Shown here in pieces: positions 8,956 to 18,794 of a DNA stretch of 64,000 nt. Positions within the stretch are counted from its first letter, which is position 1, and each line of letters opens with the position of its first letter. The stretch is from Posidonia oceanica (taxonomy: Eukaryota > Streptophyta > Magnoliopsida > Alismatales > Posidoniaceae). The stretch covers positions 127,195,001 to 127,259,000 of the forward strand of contig JAZBRS010000029.1 in NCBI GenBank assembly GCA_037176725.1. Reading direction: 5' to 3'. Both the position numbers and the translations under genes were made by a program. Under the pieces are notes generated by a model. That model did not search any database. It saw only the letters and a list, made by a program, of their open reading frames with translations, and was not told the origin of the DNA.

Positions 8956-11107
8956 TGTAATATCCTGATTTTCCATAATATAATTGAGTTATTTATTTTG
9001 GAAAATCTTTCCCTGTTGTTGTTGTTGTTGTTTGTGGTGTGTTGGGGTTGTGTGTCTTTGGTGGTTTGGTTTCTGGCTCCTCGGTGTTGTTTGGTGTGGT
9101 CGTGAGGAAGTGAGGGCTTTGTTGAAGGATGTTTGGGGCTGTGTGTGTGGTTTGTGGTGGAAAATGGGTTAGAGTGCAATTTGCCCATTTTTCCCACCAC
9201 ACGTGCCTTTCTCCTTCTTCCCCATTTCTTCTTCCTTCCTTCTGTTTTCTCCACTTGACAGCCAATTGCAGCCTAAACGATCGCCGACAGCTGGAGGAGA
9301 TCGAGGAGGTGCGGCCAGTGCTGGAGGAGTGCGGAGGCAAGCCGATGAGGAGGTGTGGTGCTCGTCGGCCGAAGGAGGGCTGTGTTCGTCGGTCGGCCGA
9401 GGTTTGCAGGCGGAGTGTTCGCCGGTGTTGGTACGCATCTCCCCCTAGGTTTTCTTTCCAATTCTTGCCTAGAATGCTTAGGGTGCATGTGATCTAGCTA
9501 TGCCATGCATATTGTAGGATTTCGTTTGGTTTTGAATGGTTTTTGGATTGGTTGTGGTTTGAATGGAAATAGGTTTTATTTGACCTCTTAAGCTTTGCGA
9601 ATTTATCTCTTGATGTATGATGCATGGATTGGTTTGATTTTTGTGCTCATGTGTAGAGCACTCGTGATGCTTTGATTCTAATATTTACTTGTGATTTATG
9701 GGTTTTTGTGGTGAGATCGGTTGGAGTTCCCATCTTGGGTGATTTGTTTTAGGTTTCGTTTTGGTTTTCTGAGATCGCCCAGATCGATACGAACTTTATT
9801 TTCGGTATGCCGTTTTCGGTAGAAATCGGTACGACCTGCCATTTTCGGTGTCCCATTTTGCTGTCAGTTTAGGCCAGATTCTGATTTCAGTGTGCCGAAA
9901 TCGATTGGTCTGCCGATTTCTATGTGGATCGGTTCAACCGGTGGGTTTGGTTCCACCGAATCAGGGATTTTCGGTCTACCGATGGCATTTTCGGTGTGCC
10001 GTTTTTGGTCTGAACCCGGACTCGGTGCCCAGAACGGTCTGCCGGTTGATTTGGTTCTCCCGAATCTGGTATTTTCGGTCGACCGATGCTAACTTTTCGG
10101 TGTGCCGTTTTTGGGGTAAAATGGTTTCTAAAGATGGAGATTTGGGTTTTCGAGGTATTTGGTTTTATTGTGTTTTGGCATGGTTTTGTGGATCATGAGG
10201 AAAGGTTTTGAAAGGATTTCTAAATGACTTTAGAAAAGAAATGCATGTTTGCGAAAAGAGTTTGGAAATGGTTTCCGTGGTTTTGAGGACCAAGAGACCG
10301 AAGCTTCTGACTGGCGATTAGGGGTGTTTGAACACACGCCCTATGGTCCAAGAGTCAGGTAGCCTAGGGTGAGGCTAGCGGTACAGTAGGCCCCGTTGAA
10401 ACAGACGATCTACCCTCTGTGCCAGTGCTGGCTGGGGCTGGGGTTGGAGTCCCCAGACGCTCGGGCACCAAAGGGACGCCTGAGTGCGTAACCCCGTGTT
10501 GTTATGATGTTGATCATGGAAATGATCATGCTATATTTGAGGGCGGATTGTTCTCCCACACGGGGTAGTCTTCCGCGGCATTGCAGCCAAGAGATGCGTG
10601 TGTCATCTACAACTGCTTGTGGCTGGTGTCGTTCACCTGTGGCCAGGGTGTTCGATGATATTTGGAATCGATGTGTGTGTGAGTGTGGATTTGAGATGAA
10701 TTGTGATGTATTTGAGATTGCATGTTTTAGAAAATGTGGATAGCTTTATAAAAGCATGTGATTTGATATTAATGAATGGTATGCTTTTAAATAGCATAGA
10801 CTGCTGTAAATTATGATGTTTATTGTTTGTTGTAAATGTTTCTACTGCCGTTTACCATGGTTTTGAGTGGCACGTACTGGGTGACTTAGATGTCACTCAC
10901 GCGTGTTTGGTTTTCAGGTGCAGGGTCGAGGTACAGTCCAGCCTGGTGCTTGTTTAGGAGCCACGTAGCCGCACACTGGGGATCTTGGGAGTATTTTAAT
11001 AATTTTGTAAAAGTTTTAAATTTGTTCTCAAATGTAATTAATTGTTTATTCTTTTAAATATCATTTGGGTAGTTGATGCTATTTGGTCACGCCGGGGGGG
11101 CGTGACA
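8956..11107 (+). mobile_element. Solo LTR, Ty3/gypsy (SOLO1)
   Basis: A 2152-bp LTR that starts TGTAATATCC and ends GGCGTGACA, flanked by identical cggag duplications, with no internal region. It is most likely the product of LTR-LTR recombination. A TATA-box candidate TATAAAAG (10747-10754) supports plus orientation. Downstream, CTGGGTGACTTAGATGTCAC and CAGGTGCAGG (10876-10925) match a part of the CHR1 LTR, suggesting a chromovirus-type family. Reading frames within it follow pyrimidine tracts or internal repeats and are not genes. Confidence 0.85.
9780..10110. repeat. TTTTCGGT-type imperfect repeats in SOLO1
   Basis: Around ten imperfect copies of attttcggt[gc]tgccgttttt/ccgaaatcgg words in both polarities, giving small inverted repeats inside the LTR. 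Spacing is irregular. Confidence 0.6.
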
Positions 11108-11702
11108 CGGAGTCTCTGAGTGAGGTAGGCAAAAGTGCTCGTCCTTGGCTCCGATTTTCGAAAACTGGGAGAAGGGAAGAAGATAAAAATATATTACAGC
11201 ATGCATGTTTTGGTGGCTTTGGATACAAAAGCAGCTGTGCCAAGAGGGTGCTTCCGCACTTTCTGACTCAGGGGACTCGATCTTCGAGCAACACCATGCC
11301 GAGTTGTGGTCGGTGGCTCTTTTTCTCACTCTTAGTTTGGGATGAGGCCTTAGCTTTGAAGAGTATAGCCTTTGGCTACCGGTGGGTAGCAAAAGTGTTG
11401 GATGTAGCTTCATAGCCTCCGTCTCATTTCCTTGGAGACCGACTACCGCTTTTGACGCTCACGGAATGATATTTCTTCCCCCCCTCGAGTGACTAGAGTT
11501 GCATCTAGCCTGCCAAGGAGTAGAGTTGTCTGCACAAAGGAGTTGGAGCGTGCTGCTGCGCTCAGAAAATGGGGCCAGGTCTTCCTGATAATGTATCCCA
11601 TGTAGTTGGTAGTGTAGCGCTTGAAGTTGATAGCTGAGGGGGGCTTCGATGCTCGTCCGAGTTACTCCTCTCATGAGCGCCTTCTTTCTTCAACTTCTTT
11701 CT

Positions 11703-12374
11703 TCATTTTTCTTTTGTGCTCAGCATGCATATCTTATTATCATATTTTTTGCTCACATGATCTCTATTCTTTTGGATATGCATGACTTCGCCCTCTTGGG
11801 GTAGCGGTCCCAGGTAAGGCATTAAGAGTTCGGCTGATCGGCGTACACCTTCAGCCTCTACAATGTGTAGACAGCCTCTAGCCATGCTCTGCTCTGCTTT
11901 AGTCCTCTCCAAGTTTGGTGGACTCTCTTGATAGGGTGGATCTCCCTTTGGGAGCTCCGCAAGTCGCTCTGTTCTGCTCTCAGTCTCACTCTGTGGCCAC
12001 ATGCAAGAGATGGCGCTGCTCAGGTGAGACCTGCCTAAGATTGTCACTGCTTGACACCCTCTAGGCGCTGCTTGTTTGTCCAAAGCTGAGTTTCTGATTA
12101 TACAAATGTTTGTGGGTTTTGTATTTTTTAGAAGGGAGAGGGACGAACATGTTTTTGGGTTTTTGCATTGGTTTTGTATTTTTATGGTTTTTGTTTTAGG
12201 AAAACAAAAAAAAGGGAAAACCAGCAGAAAGGCGAAGAAATTTTTTTTGGTGTTTTTAGATGTTCTTGATTTTTTTTGGTGCTTTTGTATTTTACAGGAT
12301 GCAAGAGATGACATGTATATGCAGAAGATGAAAAATGCACGCAGAAGATGATAGATATGTGCAGGGAGTGGCAT
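11703..12374 (-). CDS. Doubtful 223-codon ORF in TAT-A 3' region
   Basis: The longest open frame in the TAT-A 3' region. It runs in the sense direction of the element and ends in a Lys-rich tail. I recognise no domain. The homologous stretch of TAT-C (42.55-43.14 kb) keeps similar peptide runs, such as AELLMP, GPLPQE and MHIQKNRDHV, but is broken by stops and at least one frameshift. The N-terminal third is a translation of a T/A-rich tract and looks like an artefact. It may be a decayed accessory ORF or simply a chance frame in conserved non-coding DNA; I favour the latter. Confidence 0.15.
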   Translation of the reverse strand: MPLPAHIYHLLRAFFIFCIYMSSLASCKIQKHQKKSRTSKNTKKNFFAFLLVFPFFCFPKTKTIKIQNQCKNPKTCSSLSLLKNTKPTNICIIRNSALDKQAAPRGCQAVTILGRSHLSSAISCMWPQSETESRTERLAELPKGDPPYQESPPNLERTKAEQSMARGCLHIVEAEGVRRSAELLMPYLGPLPQEGEVMHIQKNRDHVSKKYDNKICMLSTKEK

Positions 12375-12387
12375 GTATGTGCAGGGT

Positions 12388-12585
12388 TATAGGTTGACGG
12401 ACCTATCGCCGAATAGTTTGGGATATCAGTCCAATGATGAGTTGATGGACCCATCATCGAATAGTTTGGGATATCAGCCCGATGATGATAGGTTAACGGA
12501 CCTATCGCCGAGCAGTTAGGACTGCCAGCCCGAATGATAAGTTGACGGACTTATCGTCGAGCAGTTAGGGGTGCCGGCCTAGTGC
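12388..12585. repeat. Tandem two-hairpin array, 4 units of ~48 bp (TAT-A)
   Basis: Each unit has a first hairpin and a second one separated by cgccgaatagtt. First stems: ATAGGT-tgacgg-ACCTAT (12389-12406), GATAGGT-taacgg-ACCTATC (12487-12506) and GATAAGT-tgacgg-ACTTATC (12536-12555); the change from G-C to A-T pairs keeps the stem. The second hairpin is of the GGGCT-atc-AGCCC type. Homologous units occur at 7840-8790, 40752-41720 and 43195-43460. Confidence 0.8.
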
Positions 12586-12733
12586 AGAATGCATGCAGGA
12601 GAAAGAAATGCGTGTTCTTAGGTTTTTGCTGTTTTTATGTTTTTTATGATTTTCCGACAAGGCAAGAAAATGCAAAAAACAAAACAAAACGAAAAGAAAA
12701 GACAGTGCAGGAAACAAAAGAGAGGTAAGAGGG

Positions 12734-12742
12734 ACTTACCTG
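12734..12742 (-). other. Splice-donor consensus abutting gag stop (TAT-A)
   Basis: Minus-strand CAG|GTAAGT follows directly after the gag TGA (12745-12743). TAT-C has the identical arrangement (stop 43626-43624, donor 43623-43615). Confidence 0.6.
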
Positions 12743-15202
12743 TCAGCGACCTCGGGAGGGAGGTGCTGGGTCCGTTCGTACGCTGCTGATGCTGTCGGCG
12801 AGGTCCAATGTTGGCAGTGCGGGGAGCACTGGGGCTGTGGGAGCTACTGACGGCAGTGCAGGGAGCACTGGGGCTGCTAAGGTTGGAGGAGGAGCTAACC
12901 TAGATGGCGCTGCAACTGGGCTTGCTATCGACGCTGCCGCCGCGTCTCCGAGCGTCCCTCGGACGAGCGAGGAAAAGAAGGAAAAGGAGATTGCGCCGAT
13001 GGAATCGAAAGGATCCATTGGGGCGGAGCTGGACTCAGAAAAGTCTGGAATAGAACCCCGAGGTTCCGGCAACTGCGAAGCCTGCAGGCTCGGAAGAGGA
13101 AGGGTTGGCTACACTAGGGTGTGCGAGTGCAAGTGCAGGTGTGGGTGCAAGTGCTGCTTCCTGCTCGTCGACGCTGATAATCCTGCGATCGATCAAGCGT
13201 TGGACGACGTTCTGGAGAGTGAGGCAGTTATCCGTCGAGTGCCCTGTGGCTCGATAGAAACTGCAGAACTGATCCGTATCATGCCACCACGGAGGGGGAT
13301 TCGATAACGGACGGACAGCCGGGAGTCTCAGGAGCGACTCAACTTGAGGGAAGATTACGCTCAATGGTTCGAGCAGAGGGATGTAATCACACTCAACCCG
13401 ACGAGGTCGTCTTTGCCCTGGTTGGAGTCCTTGCCGAGTGGGTGCGACATGATGCACGGGCTCGACGGTGGCAGTGTGTGCAGTGGGTGCATAGTTAGGT
13501 GCGTGCTCTAGCAGAAAAGGGTCTGGCTGACTTGCTGCATAGGCAGGCTCTTCAAGAGAATCGGTGTATGCTTCGGAGTGCTACTCAGACCGGTCAGGAG
13601 CGGGGATGCTGTTGTTGCCACTGCGGCGATTGTTGGAGGTGTTGGCCTGCCTAGCCAATGCAGAAAGCACAGGGAAATGCCCAATTCGCAGTGAGCTCTC
13701 CATACGGGCGCCAGTCCTAATCAGCGATGCATGACTAGTGATGTGCTGAATGCAAAGCAGAGTCCCAAACGCTGGCAGCGCCCCTTTTATGATCATCTTA
13801 ATAGATTCCTCTTCGGAGGGTCTATCTTTGACCTGGGCGGCTGTGGAGCGCCAGCGACCGACATACTCCGCGAATGGCTCTTAGGGCCTCTACCGGATGG
13901 CGACAAGATCCTCCCTCCTAGGGATCAAGTCAAGGTTGAAAGCATATTGCTCAAGGAAAGCTTGAGAAAGATCAATCCAAGTCTGAATCATGGCCATGTC
14001 AAGGGAAGTGAACCACTTGAGCGCGGGGCCGGTTAAACTCTTCTGAAACAGGCGGATAAAGAGCCTTTCATCAACCTGAAGCTGAGCAAGGTCCCCACAG
14101 TATGCCTTCAGATGCGAGATGGGGCAGCCTCTACCATTGTATTTATTCAATTTCAGGATGCGAAACTTCGAAGGGAGTGTGGCCTCTGGAAAGTAGCAGA
14201 GATCGCGGAATTGGTAGGACTGGTGGTCCATGCCCTGCACTAGACATAGTGCTTTCTCCAAAACGTCCATCCTATCATTGATGAGGTCTAGATTGGCTGT
14301 CGTAGGTGGTGAGGCAGTAGGGGCAGGGACCACATACGCCGTCTGGGTCGCACCGAGGTGCTCCTCTAGATCCACCATCGCATCGCCTGGTGGCGCGACG
14401 TGATGGCCGACGTATCCGTGTAGTGGTGTGGTGTATGCAAGAATGTATGCTGGGGTCTGAACCTAATGCAAGGGGGTGGATAGATAATATGTTGTGCAGT
14501 GGGAGGTGTAGAGTGCTGAAGCAACAGCTGCTGTGCTGGCGCGGTGCCGGGCAGCTGGCCTGTGGGGTACTGTGCTCCAACCAGCCCGAAGGACTGATCA
14601 CCAAGTGGCAGAGTTGCATGCAGTGCATAGTGTTGTACAGATGTAGGAGGCAGAAGCTGTGCCCCCATTGCTGGAGCAGTGAGTAGCTGGGGCGATGGTC
14701 TAGGCGGGAGTGCAGTGTAGAAAGGAGCAGGCTGTAAGGGAACCTCAGGGGCAGCAGGAATGCAAGAGGGGCGAACTGATAGAGCCATGCCCTACAGTAT
14801 CTGGGCAATCTCCATCAGGTGCTGGTACTGTACGTCAGGGGACCCGTCAGTGGGTATACTGAGTTGCAGGACTGGCGAGGGACTAGATTCAAAAGGTCGA
14901 GAACCTATGGCAAAGGTCACCGCAGCAGAAGGGATGTCGATAACGACATAGCCCTGGGACAGAGGGGTCAGAGGCGCCTCCAGAACGCGAGCAGGGGTCA
15001 CCAAGATGGACTCGATGATCGGATCCGGAGGGGCGTAAGTCTGCCAATGCCCCGCAGCATACTGGGGTGTCCTAGACACCATAGGGTGGAATCCTGGTGT
15101 CACAAGGGGCATAGAGTGAGTCAAAGCGAATGTCGGAGGGACCGAAGCGGTAAACCCCTCCAAGGCAACAGAAAAGTGGGACTCACCGGTAGACTGGGCC
15201 AT
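12743..15202 (-). pseudogene. gag: Tat-type gag (TAT-A), broken
   Basis: Would encode the nucleocapsid/capsid polyprotein that packages element RNA. ATG at 15202 (M-A-Q). A Pro-rich N-terminal third is followed by the capsid core at about 14250-13890 (GRGCPISHLKAYCGDLAQLQ, GPALKWFTSLD, TWIDLSQAFLEQY) and a zinc-knuckle region near 13260-13210 (C-SF-Y-RATG-H-STDN-C, where the second ligand is Tyr; TAT-C and TAT-D have His). Breaks: in-frame stops near 14792, 13890 and 13581, a frameshift at a C run near 14480, and another near 13040. The frame ends at TGA 12745-12743 beside a splice donor. No pol follows. Confidence 0.85.
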
Positions 15203-15344
15203 CGCTGACCGAGTGCGAGTGAGGGCAGGGCTGCGACGAAAAGGTAAAGATGCGAGACCTAAAGGGGAGCTAGTGTCAGAAGCGACGAATAGCTCATAGA
15301 TAGATAGGAGGGACGCTCAGAGTCCGGACAGCGGATTCGGCACC

Positions 15345-15360
15345 TACCTGCGAAAACAAC
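15345..15360 (-). other. Candidate splice acceptor upstream of gag (TAT-A)
   Basis: Minus-strand GTTGTTTTCGCAG|GTAGGTG, a T-rich tract ending in CAG about 145 bp before the gag ATG. TAT-C has TTGTTTTGCAG|GTAGGTG at 46275-46287. With the donor in the 5' LTR (17714-17722) it would define a leader intron of about 2.36 kb. Confidence 0.4.
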
Positions 15361-15429
15361 AAATATGTCAGAGATTGGATGCAAAAAGGTTTATTTAAGG
15401 TGGCATGAATGACACACATGCAGATGAAT

Positions 15430-15760
15430 GCCCTAATATGCGCTCTCTCACCATGCATGTCCTGAGTAGATGACCTATTAGGACGCACTCATGGGTAATG
15501 GGTTTATTGACTCCAGGTCAAAAAAAGTAGGGTCCCCATCTAGATCCTGACCAGAGCTCAGGTAGTAATGGGGTGGTGCGTTGGTGGCCTTGACCCCGCC
15601 AAAGTGTGGGTGGTGCCCTCCACTAGCACCGACACGACCCCTGACAAAGGGGACAGACCGACTGTCTTGCGCCATGCTAAAGCAATGGGGCAAGAGGCCG
15701 AGACTGTCCTTCGTAGACTGTGGGTGGACTCAAGAGAGAGGATGCATGCTTTCTAGTATG
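15430..15760 (-). promoter_or_regulatory. Conserved Tat leader block (TAT-A)
   Basis: Strongly similar to 32040-32350, 46330-46690 and 54090-54420. Shared words in sense orientation include GTCGGTCTGTCCCC, AGGGGTCGTGTCGGTG, CTTTGGCGGGGTCAAGGCC and AACGCACCACCC. Frame-breaking indels between copies argue that it acts as RNA. A packaging or dimerisation signal is a reasonable guess. Confidence 0.65.
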
Positions 15761-16337
15761 ATCAAACATGCGAGTATGCATTAAAGTGTTTTACTAGCAT
15801 TTTATTTAGCCGAAGGGGGAAAATTGCAAGTTTTGGCTCTAGTTGTGCTTAAATGTTATTGCTTGGCTTTATTGTAGCTTTTAGATTAAGCAAAGGGGGA
15901 GCAAGCATGTTTCTACTATCCTAGGCATGGCATATGCAATAGGGGAAAGAAACAGAAAGTCATGGCATGCAAGCAATCACACAACAAGGCAAAAAGCATG
16001 TGCATGGCATGTGCAACTGCTGTAGACATGATAGTGAAGGGAAAACACTTATCATATCAAAAGGCACGTATACATGGCATGTGCATGTGTGGTAGCATAG
16101 TAAGCATATAAAACAAAGCATTCACCACCCAAAAAGCATGTATTATTGTGCCAAGCAAGTATTTAGACATGTAATACGAGAAATAGAGCAATGCAAGCAA
16201 ATAAAGTAAGTAAAGACAAGCAAGCAGTAGAGCATGTAAAGGCAGAGCAAGCAATAAAGCATGTAAACAGGCAAGGCAAGCAAAAGATGCAAAATCCAAG
16301 CAGCGAGAAAGCCAAAAGCAAAAGTTGGAGTCTAGAA

Positions 16338-16355
16338 TCCCCAGCGGAGTCGCCA
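16338..16355 (-). other. TAT-A primer binding site (tRNA-Arg type)
   Basis: Minus-strand TGGCGACTCCGCTGGGGA, one base from the 5' LTR end. It is complementary to a tRNA 3' end reading UCCCCAGCGGAGUCGCCA, which fits the tRNA-Arg priming reported for Ogre/Tat elements. Confidence 0.85.
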
Positions 16356-16658
16356 CTGTAGTAACCCTGAAAATCAGATCGTCCATGCATGATGTCAAAG
16401 CTCGCGTGCACCGACCGAAATTAAGTTGCTATTAGCGGTTGGACCCGAGGAGGGATACTCAACTCGGAAATGCTGGAAAAAGAGGAAAAAGGAAAGATAA
16501 GACTAAATCAGAGTCGCCACCGTGTCTATTAAATTGGGAGATAAAGAAAATCGAGGAAATGCATGGAAAACATGCAAAAGATGCAATGATATGCAATTCT
16601 ATGACTCGTGCCTAGGATAAGGGCATAATGGTCATTGCGGGGCCATGAGAAAGGGCAA

Positions 16659-16740
16659 GGACTCCTGTTACACACGAGGAAGGTGTTAGGCACCCCCGAT
16701 ACGTCCGAAGAATCGGTCTTTCTAGGCTTAACGCTCGCAT
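16659..16740 (-). promoter_or_regulatory. Conserved Tat U5 block (TAT-A 5' LTR)
   Basis: Second TAT-A copy of the block described at 4441-4520; the hairpin GGGGGTGCCTAACACC is intact. Confidence 0.65.
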
Positions 16741-17713
16741 ATGCAGGATTTTAGCAATTGAATGCCTTGCTGTACGCCCAAGGGGCGAGAAATGCTATGC
16801 ATGCCTAATGAATGTCTAAACTTGCTAGATATCTTAGGATGTTATGATGCATGATCATGGTATGCTAAAAAATTGATTAAGGCGAAAAGGCGACAAAGCG
16901 GCGATAAACAAAGCACGGAAAACAAGATCTGAAAACAGGGCGAGCAAAATGATCAAAGTGCAAAGCAGCGAGCAAGGTGGTCCAGCCACTGTTTGAGCTG
17001 CAAGGCAAGTCGCCGGCCTGAGAGGCACTGGAGCCTGTCGCCAGTGAGATCGGTGAGGAGCTTGGTCGCCGGTCAGAGCAGCTGCGGAGGCTAGTTGCCT
17101 AGGTGAGGGGTGTCTGAGCCTGTCGCCTGGGACAACGGTGACGGAGAGGCTTACAGCTCTACCAGACAGTGGCCTTCACGGCCGAAAATAGGCTAGCTAC
17201 ATGATGCAAAATTGAAATCTAAAGGCATGATCCTACAAACAGCATGATGAGGAAGACAAGCAAACAAATAGATAGCAAAATGGATGCTTAGGTCGCAAGA
17301 TATGGTAGTCCAAAGTTGGCCAGAGGAACTACTGGAAGTTGCAGTTGAGTCGCCGGTCACGTCGGCGACAGCACTGCAAATCCTCGTTCCAAACAGTCAG
17401 CTTTGAGACCAGATCCAGAACGCATGGCAATGTATAATTGAAATCTAAACATGTAATCATACAGAGCAAGCATTCATGATCACAAGCATACAAAAATAAG
17501 GCAAACAGAGCTCTCGGTCAGCCGGAACGGCGGCCCAAAGTCTGGCCAAACGGCTGTCGGAGGCACAGGCTAGTCACTGCATCACGCGGCACCTAATCTG
17601 GTAGGCCTCCGGTGCCAGAGAAGATGGCCAAGAATGGCCAACTACGCTACTGAAAAATGAAAGCAACTATCTAGGAAGCATGTATGGAACGTAAGGAAGC
17701 TAGGGGAGGTGTT

Positions 17714-17722
17714 ACTTACCTG
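17714..17722 (-). other. Splice-donor consensus in TAT-A 5' LTR
   Basis: Minus-strand CAGGTAAGT. If transcription starts upstream of it, it could pair with the acceptor at about 15350 and remove the primer site and most of the leader from the gag mRNA. Confidence 0.4.
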
Positions 17723-18789
17723 CGGGGATGCGCGGAGTGGCCCCCCGACCTAGCTCGTCGGAGCTCACCGGCGTGGGGGTTGCTGCGGCAAAGGAAGCGA
17801 CGGCAGGAGCGTGGGATGGTCTGGATGAGTTCGCGGCGGCCTTATGGTGGTGTGCCCGAAGTTTGGGGGAGTTCGGAGCTGAGGTGCTGCTTTTGGGAAT
17901 GTCGGTCAGTGGCGGCAAGGAAGCGGCGAGCTCAAGGTCGTCACGGCGGTCCGGGATGCTAGGGATGTGTTTGAAAGGCTGGGAATGTTGTTGGTGGTTG
18001 TGTGAAGGTGTCTGGGTGGTTGAATTGTACTTTTGAGCAAGCGGCTAAGGAGGAGGAGAGGTGGAAGTCGGCGGTGGAATGGGTTCCCCTCATTTGCAAG
18101 GGTTTGGCTGGGGTGTCTCGAATGAGCTCTCCCTTTGCACACTGGGATCCTCCTTGCCTATTAGCTCTGGCAAGCAGCAGAGGAGGGTCAGTGAGAGGCT
18201 GTGAGTGTGGGTGGCAGTCGAGGGAGGTGATGGTTGCAGGTCAAGGTCGCCGGCGTGGCAGGAGGTTCGGCGGGTGGCAGAGAGGGTTGTGTGTGCGGGT
18301 TTTCCGCCGGCGAGGAAGCGACAGCGTACTAGAGAGTAAGTGGTTCTTGGCACGTAGCGTGTGGAGGTAGTGCGGTAGTAAGTGCGGATGGGACGAGTGT
18401 CAGGAGGCCGACGGCCGGTGGCAGGGAAGCATGGGAGGTCTACTGATTTACAGTCGAGTCGACCCAGCACCTAGTGCCTAACTCAGTCGCCCCTGGACCT
18501 GGCGATAGAGGTCAGTCGCCGGTGCATGCGGCAACCAGACGTGTATTTCTGTGGCTGGGCTGAAAATGGGCTTGGGCTTGGTTGGTGGCTTAGGTTGGTT
18601 TTGGAAATGGGAAATGAATTGTTTTGGGTAGGCTTTGGGGTAGTTTTGGAATAAGATTTGGTTTTAGGTCGAATTGGGTCAGTTTGAGTGGAAAGGTTGA
18701 ATTTTAGGGAAAAGGTTGAATTCGCCGTTTCCGAGCTCGCTTTCTCCAAGTTTGATTTGCCGCCAGGTGTCAAAAATGGGGTGTCTACA

Positions 18790-18794
18790 CTAGC
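18790..18794. repeat. TAT-A target-site duplication, right (ctagc)
   Basis: Partner of ccagc at 4135-4139, with one mismatch. Confidence 0.6.

Larger units (their letters stand above)
11108..12733 (-). other. TAT-A 3' non-coding region, proximal part
   Basis: Continues the region interrupted by SOLO1. It matches TAT-C 41955-43614 in the same order, including the segment around cggagtctctgag, a T-rich tract and the hairpin array. No pol domain is visible. Confidence 0.7.
15203..16337 (-). other. TAT-A leader (5' untranslated region)
   Basis: Lies between the primer site and the gag ATG. It contains a candidate splice acceptor (15348-15360), the conserved leader block (15430-15760) and an A/G-rich part rich in GGCATG/CATGC words (15780-16330). 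A 71-codon frame at 15478-15693 overlaps the conserved block, but indels against the sister elements break the frame, so it is not called a gene. Confidence 0.65.
4140..18789 (-). mobile_element. TAT-A: complete gag-only Tat/Ogre element
   Basis: A 14.65-kb minus-strand element with two LTRs (2433 and 2432 bp), both bounded by TGTAGACACCCC...TTACTACA, a primer site, a polypurine tract and an imperfect 5-bp target duplication. The internal region holds a decayed Tat-type gag (12743-15202). There is no recognisable protease, RT, RNase H or integrase. The space where pol should be is filled by repeat arrays and an inserted solo LTR. This matches the class of gag-only terminal-repeat elements known in plants, which depend on an autonomous relative for reverse transcription and integration. 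Confidence 0.85.
16357..18789 (-). repeat. TAT-A 5' LTR
   Basis: Starts on the minus strand at 18789 (TGTAGACACCCC) and ends at 16357 (TTACTACA). It contains the U5 block (16659-16740), a PBS-like core (16513-16520), a GTCGCC hairpin (17349-17369) and a splice-donor consensus (17714-17722). Confidence 0.9.

Noticed and set aside
15478..15693. 71-codon ORF in the TAT-A leader as an Ogre-type ORF1
   Set aside because: The DNA is conserved in four elements but indels shift the frame in the others.
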